Origin: an uncultured Paraburkholderia sp.
GTDB taxonomy: Bacteria > Pseudomonadota > Gammaproteobacteria > Burkholderiales > Burkholderiaceae
Assembly: GCA_937917025.1 (NCBI GenBank)
Contig: CALFSF010000522.1
Location: 1-5,476, forward strand
Reading direction: 5' to 3'
Length of the DNA: 5,476 nucleotides
Shown: positions 1-5,476 of the stretch, one piece after another
Layout of the letters: the number at the start of each line of letters is the position of its first letter
Numbering within the stretch: position 1 is the first letter of the stretch
Position numbers and translations under genes: made by a program
The notes under the pieces: generated by a model
Told to the model about the DNA's origin: nothing
Seen by the model: only the letters and a program-made list of their open reading frames with translations
The model's database searches: none

Positions 1-787
1 CGAGAAAGGCCTTCGAGCGCAGGTCGTCGGGCATCATGATGCGGTACTTGAAACTCAGCTGGAAGCGCGCCGACGCATCGCCGTTCTTGCCGAAACCGAT
101 ATACATCGGCTCGAAATACGAGAGCCGCGCGAGCGCGCTGTGGCCTGTCGTGGCGAGCGAATCGAGCGGCGCGTCGATCGCGTCCTCGGGCGCGTTGACT
201 GCTGAAGACGCCGCCGCGACCTGGGCGGGCGTCGTCGCCTGCGCTTCGCTGCGTTCGGCCGACGCGATCGCCTCCTGATCCGCACCGCGATTGATGGCGA
301 CGAGCGCCGGCGATGCGTCGAACCCGACCGGATCGATTCGCATCACGCCGCGCGCCGATTTCGGCCACGGCGCCGAAAACGTCACCTTGCGATACTGGCC
401 GGGCCGCAGCTTCAACGTGTCCTGCACACCGGGATCGCGCACGAGCTCGACCGGCTGCGGCGCGAGGTCGCCATTCGTCAGCGTGACGCGGAGGGTCGGC
501 GGCACCGTGATGGTGAGCGGCGTCGCGTCGTCGTCGGAATAGAGGAGCGTGATCCGCAACGGATCGCGTATCGCCGCCTCACGCGGCGGCTGCAGCATCG
601 CGACGGTCGCGTGCGCCTGACCCGCGACCGCAAGGAGCGCCAGCCACGCCGTCCGTGAAGCCGGGAGCCGAAGGGCGGTACGGCGGACCGCGAACAGACG
701 CGGACTGGAGCGCGGCAGCGGCCGCGCATCGTCGGCAAACGCGGCGGGCAGAGAAGCGTGACAGACAGGCGGGGCATCGAGGCGCAT
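1..787 (-). CDS. pldA: Outer-membrane phospholipase A (OMPLA/PldA family), 5' part, cut by left edge
   Basis: Reading leftward from the ATG at 787-785 gives 262 open codons that run off the window. Residues 45-60 form a signal-peptide-like stretch (hydrophobic WLALLAVAG ending in AHA), with cleavage likely after residue 60. Residues about 75-167 look like a beta-rich periplasmic domain. An Ala-rich linker (about 169-218) follows. Residues 222-255 (LSYFEPMYIGFGKNG, then FQLSFKYRIM) match the first barrel strands of OMPLA, where E. coli has YDTNYL and VKFQLSLAFPL. The family hydrolyses phospholipid acyl chains in the outer membrane as a calcium-dependent dimer. Its catalytic His, Ser and Asn would lie past the left edge, so activity cannot be judged here. 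The 44-residue stretch before the hydrophobic core is long, and no strong ribosome binding site precedes this ATG, so the start is uncertain. E. coli PldA lacks the extra N-terminal domain. The family call is confident; the start is moderate. Confidence 0.82.
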   Translation of the reverse strand, partial: MRLDAPPVCHASLPAAFADDARPLPRSSPRLFAVRRTALRLPASRTAWLALLAVAGQAHATVAMLQPPREAAIRDPLRITLLYSDDDATPLTITVPPTLRVTLTNGDLAPQPVELVRDPGVQDTLKLRPGQYRKVTFSAPWPKSARGVMRIDPVGFDASPALVAINRGADQEAIASAERSEAQATTPAQVAAASSAVNAPEDAIDAPLDSLATTGHSALARLSYFEPMYIGFGKNGDASARFQLSFKYRIMMPDDLRSKAFL

Positions 788-867
788 GGGCGGTCGTCCA
801 GATAAAAGGCCGGGATAAGGAGCGTTGATACGGAGCCACGAGACACAGACACACGACACGGTCACAC

Positions 868-887
868 CACGCCGGTTTTCAGGCGTG
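868..887 (-). other. Small stem-loop in the presumed pldA leader
   Basis: CACGCC and GGCGTG form a perfect 6-base stem around an 8-base loop (TGAAAACC on the minus strand). If transcription starts about 7 bases after the TACAAT box, the hairpin lies near the 5' end of the pldA leader. No T tract follows, so it does not look like a terminator. A 6-base stem in GC-rich DNA may be chance. Confidence 0.25.
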
Positions 888-906
888 TCAGGCAAAGTGT
901 GTCCGC

Positions 907-912
907 ATTGTA
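907..912 (-). promoter_or_regulatory. Possible -10 box (TACAAT) for pldA
   Basis: On the minus strand the sequence TACAAT matches the sigma70 -10 consensus at 5 of 6 positions. It sits in a locally A/T-rich patch (about 905-930) within otherwise GC-rich DNA, 120 bases before the pldA ATG. The -35 region is poor: TTACCG lies 17 bases upstream and matches 3 of 6. This is a candidate only. Confidence 0.35.
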
Positions 913-960
913 AAAGACAGCTTAATAAACGGTAAGGCAGACGAAGACATCCCAACGTAT

Positions 961-985
961 CTGACGGCGGTCCGGATCGCGTCAG
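961..985 (-). terminator. Weak hairpin overlapping the mntH stop codon
   Basis: The arms CTGACG and CGTCAG (6 bases each, at 961-966 and 980-985) form an inverted repeat containing the mntH TGA. Two further G-C pairs are possible past a bulge. No T run follows immediately in the minus direction, so this is a poor intrinsic terminator. It may instead be an end-protecting structure or chance. Confidence 0.25.
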
Positions 986-2307
986 ATCGCCGGTACGAGT
1001 TGCCACAGCAGCGCGCCGTTGAGCGTCAGAATGGCCGCCGCCGACAGCCACGCCACCACGAGCGGCACGCCGTGCACGCGCCAGTGGCCCATCAGCGGCC
1101 GGCTCGATGCGAAACGGATCAACGGCACCACCGCGAGCGGCAATTGCAGGCTGAGCACCACCTGGCTTGCAACGAGCAACTGGTTGGAACCGTGTTGCCC
1201 GAACATCGAGACGGCGAGAAGCGCCGGCCCCATCGCGAGCGAGCGCGTCAGGAGCGCGCGTTGCCAGCGCGGCAGGTGCAGCGCAAGGAAACCTTCCATG
1301 ACCGCCTGGCCGGCGAGCGTGCCCGTCACGGTTGCGCTCAGGCCGCAGGCGAGCAGGGCCGCCGCGAACAGGATGGCGGCCCAGTGCGAGCCGACGATCG
1401 GCGCGATCAGACGATGGGCATCAGCGAGGTCGGTGACGTCGCGATGACCGCTCGCGTAAAACACGGCCGCCGCCAGGATCAGGAGCGCCGCGTTGATGAC
1501 GAACGCAAACGACAGCGAGCCGAACGTGTCGTAATTGACGCCGCGTAACGCGTTCGCGATCGCTGCGTCGTCGTGGTCGGGCGCGTAGTGCCTGACGAGC
1601 GCCGAGTGCAGATACAGGTTATGCGGCATCACCGTCGCGCCGAGAATGCCGGCCGCGAGCCACACCATGCCGGCGTTGCGCAGCAGGTCGGCACCCGGCG
1701 CGACGCCGGCGAGCGCCGCATGCCAGTCGGGCCGCGCGAGCGCCAGCTCGACGACGAAGCACAATCCCACGAACACGATCAGCGCGACGATGCTCGCTTC
1801 GAGCGTGCGCCGCCCGCGTCGCTGAAGCGCGAGCATCGCCAGCGTGCCGACGGCGGAGAGCAGCACGCCGACCGTCAGCGACACGCCGAGCAGCAATTGC
1901 AGCGCGACCGCACTGCCGACGACCTCCGCGACGTCGCAGGCGATGATGGCGACCTCGCTCGTGAGCCACAGGAAGCAGGTGACGCGCCGGCTGTAGTGCT
2001 CGCGGCACAGCTGCGCGAGGTCGCGTCCCGTGACGACGCCGAGCCGCGACGAAACCCATTGCAGCAACATCGCCATCAGGCTCGCGATGAGCACGACGCT
2101 GAGCAACCGGTAGCCGAAGCTTGCGCCGCCAGCGAGCGCTGTCGCCCAGTTACCGGGATCCATGTAGCCGACCGCGATCAGCGCGCCGGGACCCACGAAC
2201 ACGGACCAGTGCGCGGGCCGTCCGGGCGCGGGGCGTCGCGGTTCGCCGCCGGCGGTGGTGCGCGGGCGGCGTCGGCGGTAACGCGTGGCGAACGGATTTG
2301 AGTTCAT
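982..2307 (-). CDS. mntH: Nramp-family Mn2+/divalent metal:H+ symporter (MntH)
   Basis: Inner-membrane proton-coupled importer of Mn2+ (and often Fe2+), used for manganese supply and oxidative-stress resistance. From the ATG at 2307 the product is 441 residues. The Nramp metal-site motif in TM1, DPGN, is at residues 50-53 (GYMDPGNW). The TM6 motif MPHN is at 227-230, preceded by A224. TM3 carries the conserved EVAIIACDVAEVVGSA stretch (118-133), and TM10 has SQVVLSLQLP (381-390). About 11 hydrophobic segments fit the fold. The reading frame stays open upstream to 2469, but those 54 residues are Pro/Ala/Gly-rich and look non-coding, so the start is placed at 2307. A Met at 2316 is an equally possible start, and neither has a clear Shine-Dalgarno. 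The N-terminal tail is strongly basic (RRRR at 11-14) and about 30 residues long, which helps make the protein longer than the 412-residue E. coli MntH. The gene reads away from the pot operon. Confidence 0.93.
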   Translation of the reverse strand: MNSNPFATRYRRRRPRTTAGGEPRRPAPGRPAHWSVFVGPGALIAVGYMDPGNWATALAGGASFGYRLLSVVLIASLMAMLLQWVSSRLGVVTGRDLAQLCREHYSRRVTCFLWLTSEVAIIACDVAEVVGSAVALQLLLGVSLTVGVLLSAVGTLAMLALQRRGRRTLEASIVALIVFVGLCFVVELALARPDWHAALAGVAPGADLLRNAGMVWLAAGILGATVMPHNLYLHSALVRHYAPDHDDAAIANALRGVNYDTFGSLSFAFVINAALLILAAAVFYASGHRDVTDLADAHRLIAPIVGSHWAAILFAAALLACGLSATVTGTLAGQAVMEGFLALHLPRWQRALLTRSLAMGPALLAVSMFGQHGSNQLLVASQVVLSLQLPLAVVPLIRFASSRPLMGHWRVHGVPLVVAWLSAAAILTLNGALLWQLVPAI

Positions 2308-2636
2308 CGCGATCATCGGGCAAATCAAAGGCGGGTGCACACGTACCTTGCCACCGGCAGGACAGGCAAACGACGCATCCATCGCACGTGATGGGCAGGT
2401 AAAGGGCGAAGAGGGCGCAAACACCGTGCCTGGAGCTATCGTACCGCCTGGGGCGAGGGCGGCCCGCACCGCAGCCGGATAAACTCGCGCGAAGCGAATA
2501 CGCCGTCTTATGCCGGCGGACAGCGCGGACTGGCCTTTCCTGTCAATCGCCTTGCGTGCTTTGCCGCCAGTGCGCGGGCCGTCGTCGTCTGCAATGAGCG
2601 CCCTTCGTCAAAACACGGGCGAGCAGTTTTTTCGAG
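2308..2636. other. Intergenic region upstream of mntH, no gene seen
   Basis: This stretch should carry the mntH promoter and leader. A perfect TTGACA lies on the minus strand at 2541-2546, but no acceptable -10 box follows at 16-18 bases, so no promoter is called. I saw no match to the yybP-ykoY manganese riboswitch core and no clear MntR- or Fur-like palindrome by eye. Open frames here have no recognisable product and look like GC-rich noise. Confidence 0.6.
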
Positions 2637-2664
2637 TGGACATGCGCCGATAACCCGATAAAAT
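2637..2664 (+). promoter_or_regulatory. Sigma70-type promoter of the pot operon
   Basis: TGGACA (2637-2642, 5 of 6 to consensus) and TAAAAT (2659-2664, 5 of 6) are separated by 16 bases, in the right orientation for the potF-potG-potH operon. Transcription would start near 2671, leaving about 220 bases of leader. A direct repeat, CGATAA at 2648-2653 and 2656-2661 (8 bases apart), fills the spacer and runs into the -10 box. Confidence 0.6.
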
Positions 2665-2677
2665 TGCGCCCAATTTT
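2660..2677. promoter_or_regulatory. Operator-like inverted repeat across -10 and start point
   Basis: AAAATTG and CAATTTT are perfect 7-base arms around CGCC. The dyad begins inside the TAAAAT box and runs past the expected start site, where a bound repressor would block RNA polymerase. A second, nested pair overlaps it: ATTGC at 2663-2667 and GCAAT at 2678-2682. The A/T-rich arms stand out from the GC-rich surroundings. I do not recognise the binding protein. Confidence 0.45.
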
Positions 2678-2890
2678 GCAATGCCGGCATCGCCGCCGCG
2701 AGGGCCCGTGGATTGCAGGGCGGTTTTCTGGCTGTACCCTTTGCGCGACAGCGAGCCGTTTTTTTTGGAGCGTGCAGTATTTAGTGGTAGTTTTTGGGGT
2801 TTTTCAGGGGAGCCGCACGCGACGCATCGCGGTGTGAGCGGCGTGAGCGGGGCTACGGCCGGACAGAGCCGGTCAGGATCGGAGAACAGG
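2671..2890 (+). other. Long 5' leader of the pot operon with T tracts
   Basis: Between the presumed start site and the potF ATG lie about 220 bases. They include a run of eight T (2759-2766) and a T5-G4-T5 block (2791-2804). Just before the T8 run, GCTGT (2731-2735) and ACAGC (2748-2752) can pair, and CGG (2721-2723) and CCG (2756-2758) could close an outer stem, giving an imperfect terminator-like shape. A tandem 9-mer (GTGAGCGGC, then GTGAGCGGG) is at 2834-2851. The frame in phase with potF is open from an ATG at 2681, but the extension matches no PotF N-terminus I know and has no Shine-Dalgarno, so I read it as untranslated. Confidence 0.45.
2881..2890 (+). promoter_or_regulatory. Ribosome binding site deciding the potF start
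   Basis: GGAG at 2881-2884 lies 6 bases before the ATG at 2891, which begins a typical signal peptide. This supports 2891 over the in-frame upstream ATG at 2681. Confidence 0.75.
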
Positions 2891-3991
2891 ATGAATAGAC
2901 GGGTAATGGGCCGGCTGGCGGCGCTTGTGCTGTGTGCGGCGCCGTGGGTCGCGGCGGCGGCGAAAGATACGCAGTTGAACGTGTATAACTGGTCGGATTA
3001 CATTGCCAAGGATACGATCCCGAACTTCACGAAGCAGACCGGCATCAAGGTCAGGTACGACAACTACGACAGCGACGACACGCTTCAGGCCAAGCTCCTC
3101 ACGGGCAATTCGGGCTATGACATCGTCGTGCCGACCAGCAACTACGCTGGCAAGCAGATCGCCGCGGGCATTTTCGCGCCGCTCGACAAATCGAAGCTCC
3201 CCAACCTCAAGTATCTCGATCCCGCGCTGATGGCGCTCGTCGCCGGCGCCGACCCGGGCAACAAGTACGCGGTGCCCTGGGCATACGGCACGACGGGGCT
3301 CGCCTACAACGTCACGAAGGTCCAGCAGATTCTCGGCAGGTCCGTGCCGCTCGACAGCTGGGACGTGCTCTTCAAGCCGGAGAACATTTCGAAGCTGAAA
3401 GCATGCGGCGTCTCGGTGCTCGACGCGCCCGACCAGATGTTCGCCGCCGCGCTGCATTACATCGGCAAGGACCCGGTGAGTACGAACCCGGACGACTACC
3501 GCGCCGCGCTCGCGATGATGAAGAAGATCCGTCCGTACATCACGCAGTTCAACTCGTCGGGTTATATCAACGACCTGGTGGGCGGCGACGTGTGCTTCGC
3601 GTACGGTTTCTCGGGCGACGTGGTCATTGCCAAGCATCGCGCCATCGAAGCGAAGAAGCCCTACAAGATCGAGTATTACATTCCGAAGGGCGGTGCGCCC
3701 GTGTGGTTCGACGTGATGGTGATTCCGAAGGACGCGAAGAACAAGGAAGCCGCGCTCGAATGGATCAATTACATCGAGACGCCGCAGGTTCATGCCGAAA
3801 TCACGAACGAGGTCTACTACCCCAACGCGAACATCGAGTCGCGCAAGTACGTGGACAAGGACGTCGCGAACGATCCCGCCGTGTATCCGCCGCCCGACGT
3901 CATCAAGACGCTGTTCCTGTTGAAGCCGCTGCCGCCGGAAATCCAGCGTCTGCAGACGCGGCTGTGGACCGAATTCAAGTCCGGCCGCTGA
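2891..3991 (+). CDS. potF: Periplasmic polyamine-binding protein of an ABC importer (PotF-like)
   Basis: This 366-residue protein (E. coli PotF has 370) captures a polyamine in the periplasm and delivers it to the PotGHI-type transporter. The signal peptide covers residues 1-24 (MNRRVMGR, then a hydrophobic stretch ending in AAAA). C15 lies inside that core without a proper lipobox, so it is not a lipoprotein. Family hallmarks are VYNWSDYI (31-38), YDIVVP (76-81), CGVSVLDAP (172-180), YINDLVGGD (225-233) and the C-terminal WTEFKSG. Aligned by eye to my recollection of E. coli PotF, the ligand residues W34, S35, D36, D243, D274 and Y310 are kept. PotF Ser85, Glu185, Trp244 and Phe276 correspond to T82, Q182, F240 and W272 here. 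Trp at the last position is the state seen in spermidine-binding PotD. The polyamine-binding family is nearly certain; the ligand (putrescine, spermidine, agmatine or another amine) is open. Confidence 0.92.
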   Translation: MNRRVMGRLAALVLCAAPWVAAAAKDTQLNVYNWSDYIAKDTIPNFTKQTGIKVRYDNYDSDDTLQAKLLTGNSGYDIVVPTSNYAGKQIAAGIFAPLDKSKLPNLKYLDPALMALVAGADPGNKYAVPWAYGTTGLAYNVTKVQQILGRSVPLDSWDVLFKPENISKLKACGVSVLDAPDQMFAAALHYIGKDPVSTNPDDYRAALAMMKKIRPYITQFNSSGYINDLVGGDVCFAYGFSGDVVIAKHRAIEAKKPYKIEYYIPKGGAPVWFDVMVIPKDAKNKEAALEWINYIETPQVHAEITNEVYYPNANIESRKYVDKDVANDPAVYPPPDVIKTLFLLKPLPPEIQRLQTRLWTEFKSGR

Positions 3992-4035
3992 TGCCGACAG
4001 GCAAACGCAGGCGCACGCGATAGCGCATCATCAAG

Positions 4036-4065
4036 AAGCCCCCGGTGTTCACCGGGGGCTTTGTT
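4036..4065 (+). terminator. Strong hairpin with short T tail between potF and potG
   Basis: AAGCCCCCGGT (4036-4046) and ACCGGGGGCTT (4051-4061) make a perfect 11-base stem around GTTC, followed by TTTGTT. The stem is very stable but the T tail is short and interrupted by G. Partial termination, or protection of the potF 3' end, is more likely than a full stop. It lies 44 bases after the potF stop codon and 33 bases before the potG start, inside what should be one operon. Confidence 0.8.
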
Positions 4066-4094
4066 CGTCAAACGCAGGAGCGAAGCAGCAGATC

Positions 4095-5258
4095 ATGAGT
4101 GACCAGTCAGGCGCGCCGGCGGGGGCCGGCACGCTGCCTCCGGGCAATACCTTCGTCGCAGGCGAAGCGGCGGAAAACTTCGTGCAGATCGTCGACGTCG
4201 TCAAGAAGTTCGGCGAAACCGTCGCGGTCAAGGGTGTGAATCTGAACGTCGAAAAAGGCGAGCTGTTTGCGTTGCTCGGCAGTTCCGGCTGTGGAAAGTC
4301 GACGCTGCTGCGCATGCTGGCGGGCCTGGAAACCGTGACGTCGGGCAGGATCCTGATCGACGGCGAAGACCTCGCGCAGATGCCGCCGTATCGGAGGCCG
4401 GTGAACATGATGTTCCAGTCGTACGCGCTCTTTCCGCACATGAGCGTCGAATCGAACGTCGCGTTTGGCCTGAAGCAGGAAGGCGTGCCGAAGGCCGAAC
4501 TGCGCGACCGGGTGCAGAGCGCGCTGGAACTCGTGCAGATGGGGCGCTTCGCGAAGCGCAAGCCGCATCAGCTGTCGGGCGGCCAGCAACAGCGCGTCGC
4601 GCTCGCGCGCAGCCTCGTCAAACGCCCGAAGCTCCTGCTGCTCGACGAACCGATGTCGGCGCTCGACAAGCAGATTCGTCAGCGTACGCAGATCGAACTC
4701 GTCAACATTCTCGACACCGTCGGCGTGACGTGCATCATGGTGACGCACGATCAGGAAGAAGCGATGACGATGGCGGGGCGTCTCGCCGTGATGAGCGAAG
4801 GCGAGATCGTGCAGCTCGGCACGCCGCATGAAGTCTACGAATATCCGAACAGCCGGTTCTCGGCGGAATTCATCGGCTCGACGAACCTGTTCGACGGCAA
4901 CGTCGTCGAGGACGAGCCGGATCACGTGTTCATCGAAACGCCGGACCTGCCGTGCCGTATGTACGTGAACCATGGCATTACCGGTCCGCTCGGGATGCCG
5001 GTGACCATTTCCGTGCGGCCCGAGCGCATCGCGCTTACGCGCAAGCCGCCTGAAGGCGCGTACAACTGGGGCAAGGGCGTCATCACGAATATTGCGTACA
5101 TGGGCGGCTATTCGCTGTATCACGTCAAACTCGACGGCGGCAAGACCGTGATCGCGAACGTGTCGAGCCTCGCGATCTCCGAGATCGAGACGCCGACGTG
5201 GGGCGACGAGATTTACGTGCGCTGGAGCGCGTCGGCTGGTGTGGTGCTGACGTCATGA
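4095..5258 (+). CDS. potG: Polyamine ABC importer ATPase (PotG-like)
   Basis: This is the cytoplasmic ATPase that drives import by the PotH/PotI permeases; 387 residues against 377 for E. coli PotG. Visible parts are Walker A GSSGCGKST (62-70), Q-loop Q108 in MMFQSYALFPH, signature LSGGQQQ (160-166), Walker B LLLLDEP (180-186), D-loop SALD (188-191) and the switch His218 in VTHDQEEAM. A C-terminal TOBE-type regulatory domain (about 265-387) includes SVRPERI and the PotG-like WGKGVITNIAYMGGYSLYHVKL region. All catalytic residues are intact. The first 27 residues are a Gly/Ala/Pro-rich tail of low similarity to PotG. AGGAG at 4076-4080 is the only Shine-Dalgarno seen and sits 14 bases before the ATG, farther than usual, but no alternative in-frame start lies closer. 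The end overlaps potH by ATGA. Homology to PotA is also strong, but the potF-G-H gene order favours PotG. Confidence 0.95.
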   Translation: MSDQSGAPAGAGTLPPGNTFVAGEAAENFVQIVDVVKKFGETVAVKGVNLNVEKGELFALLGSSGCGKSTLLRMLAGLETVTSGRILIDGEDLAQMPPYRRPVNMMFQSYALFPHMSVESNVAFGLKQEGVPKAELRDRVQSALELVQMGRFAKRKPHQLSGGQQQRVALARSLVKRPKLLLLDEPMSALDKQIRQRTQIELVNILDTVGVTCIMVTHDQEEAMTMAGRLAVMSEGEIVQLGTPHEVYEYPNSRFSAEFIGSTNLFDGNVVEDEPDHVFIETPDLPCRMYVNHGITGPLGMPVTISVRPERIALTRKPPEGAYNWGKGVITNIAYMGGYSLYHVKLDGGKTVIANVSSLAISEIETPTWGDEIYVRWSASAGVVLTS

Positions 5259-5476
5259 AGCGGTCGATGAGTTCGTTCGCATCGTGGCCCGTGCGCCGCT
5301 TTGGCCTGACCGGGCGCACCGCGGTCGTGGCCGGGCCGTTCCTGTGGCTGCTGCTGTTTTTCCTCGTGCCGTTCGTGCTGGTGGTGAAGATCAGCTTTGC
5401 GGATCTTCGGATGGGCATTCCACCGTATACCGAACTGACGTCGATGAAGGACGGCGTGCTGCATATCGCGCTGGAC
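5255..5476 (+). CDS. potH: Polyamine ABC importer permease (PotH-like), 5' part, cut by right edge
   Basis: ATG at 5255 overlaps the potG TGA (ATGA, 5255-5258), implying translational coupling. No separate Shine-Dalgarno is clear. The 74 visible residues have a basic N-terminus (MKRSMSSFASWPVRRFG), then the first membrane segment (about 24-46, VVAGPFLWLLLFFLVPFVLVV). Next comes KISFADLRMGIPPYTEL, which closely matches E. coli PotH (KISLAEMARAIPPYTEL), followed by the start of the first periplasmic loop. PotH pairs with PotI to form the membrane channel. The remaining transmembrane segments and the EAA coupling loop lie outside the window. Confidence 0.9.
   Translation, partial: MKRSMSSFASWPVRRFGLTGRTAVVAGPFLWLLLFFLVPFVLVVKISFADLRMGIPPYTELTSMKDGVLHIALD

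Noticed and set aside
478..852. Arg-rich minus-strand open frames starting at 852 and 854
   Set aside because: They overlap pldA in other frames and have the Arg/Pro/Ser-rich composition of GC-rich shadow frames.
1573..2301. Long plus-strand open frame opposite mntH (242 codons)
   Set aside because: It is antisense to a clear Nramp gene and its product is Arg/Asp/Gln-rich with no fold signals, typical of an antisense shadow.
2308..2469. N-terminal extension of MntH by 54 residues
   Set aside because: The extra residues are Pro/Ala/Gly/Cys-rich, have no family similarity I recognise, and precede the better-fitting start at 2307.
2308..2520. Manganese riboswitch (yybP-ykoY) upstream of mntH
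   Set aside because: The conserved GGGGAGUAG-type core and paired elements were not found by eye on the mntH strand.
2541..2546. Perfect TTGACA on the minus strand as a -35 box for mntH
   Set aside because: At 16-18 bases downstream the sequence around CTGTCC does not resemble a -10 box, so it is probably chance.
2873..3793. Long minus-strand open frame opposite potF (306 codons)
   Set aside because: It is antisense to a well-supported gene, and its His/Arg/Val-rich composition follows from the codon bias of potF.
4107..5123. Long minus-strand open frame opposite potG (338 codons)
   Set aside because: Antisense shadow of the ATPase gene, with no recognisable motifs.
1..5476. A novel defence, mobile or CRISPR-like system
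   Set aside because: All four coding regions belong to known families, and no direct-repeat array, transposase, integrase, tRNA or sharp compositional break is visible.

Overview
The window looks like chromosomal DNA of a high-GC betaproteobacterium, most likely Burkholderia sensu lato (Burkholderia, Paraburkholderia or Caballeronia). This rests on the strong G/C bias at third codon positions, the protein families and their wording, and the gene style. It is not a database identification.

Left part, minus strand (1-984 and up to 2307): the 5' portion of an outer-membrane phospholipase A gene (pldA-like, running off the left edge), preceded by a 194-base gap and then a complete Nramp-family manganese/divalent metal transporter gene (mntH). 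The two are codirectional but separated, so they are probably not tightly coupled.

Middle (2308-2890): a 583-base intergenic region between two divergent units. Its left part, upstream of mntH, shows no gene or convincing promoter. Its right part holds a good sigma70-type promoter pointing rightward (TGGACA, 16 bases, TAAAAT). A perfect 7-base inverted repeat begins within the -10 box and runs across the expected start point. About 220 bases of T-tract-bearing untranslated leader follow.

Right part, plus strand (2891-5476): a polyamine ABC importer operon in the order potF-potG-potH. It encodes the periplasmic binding protein, the ATPase, and the start of the first permease, which is cut by the right edge; a potI gene is expected beyond. 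A strong hairpin with a short, interrupted T tail lies between potF and potG and would lower transporter expression relative to the binding protein. potG and potH overlap by ATGA. The ATPase and permease closely resemble enteric PotG and PotH. The binding protein keeps the acidic amine-binding residues of PotF but differs at several ligand-contacting positions, so putrescine specificity should not be assumed.

No mobile element, CRISPR array, tRNA, rRNA or clearly novel system is visible. The points most worth checking are the operator-like dyad and leader of the pot operon, the intra-operon hairpin, the altered binding pocket, and the extra N-terminal periplasmic domain of the phospholipase.
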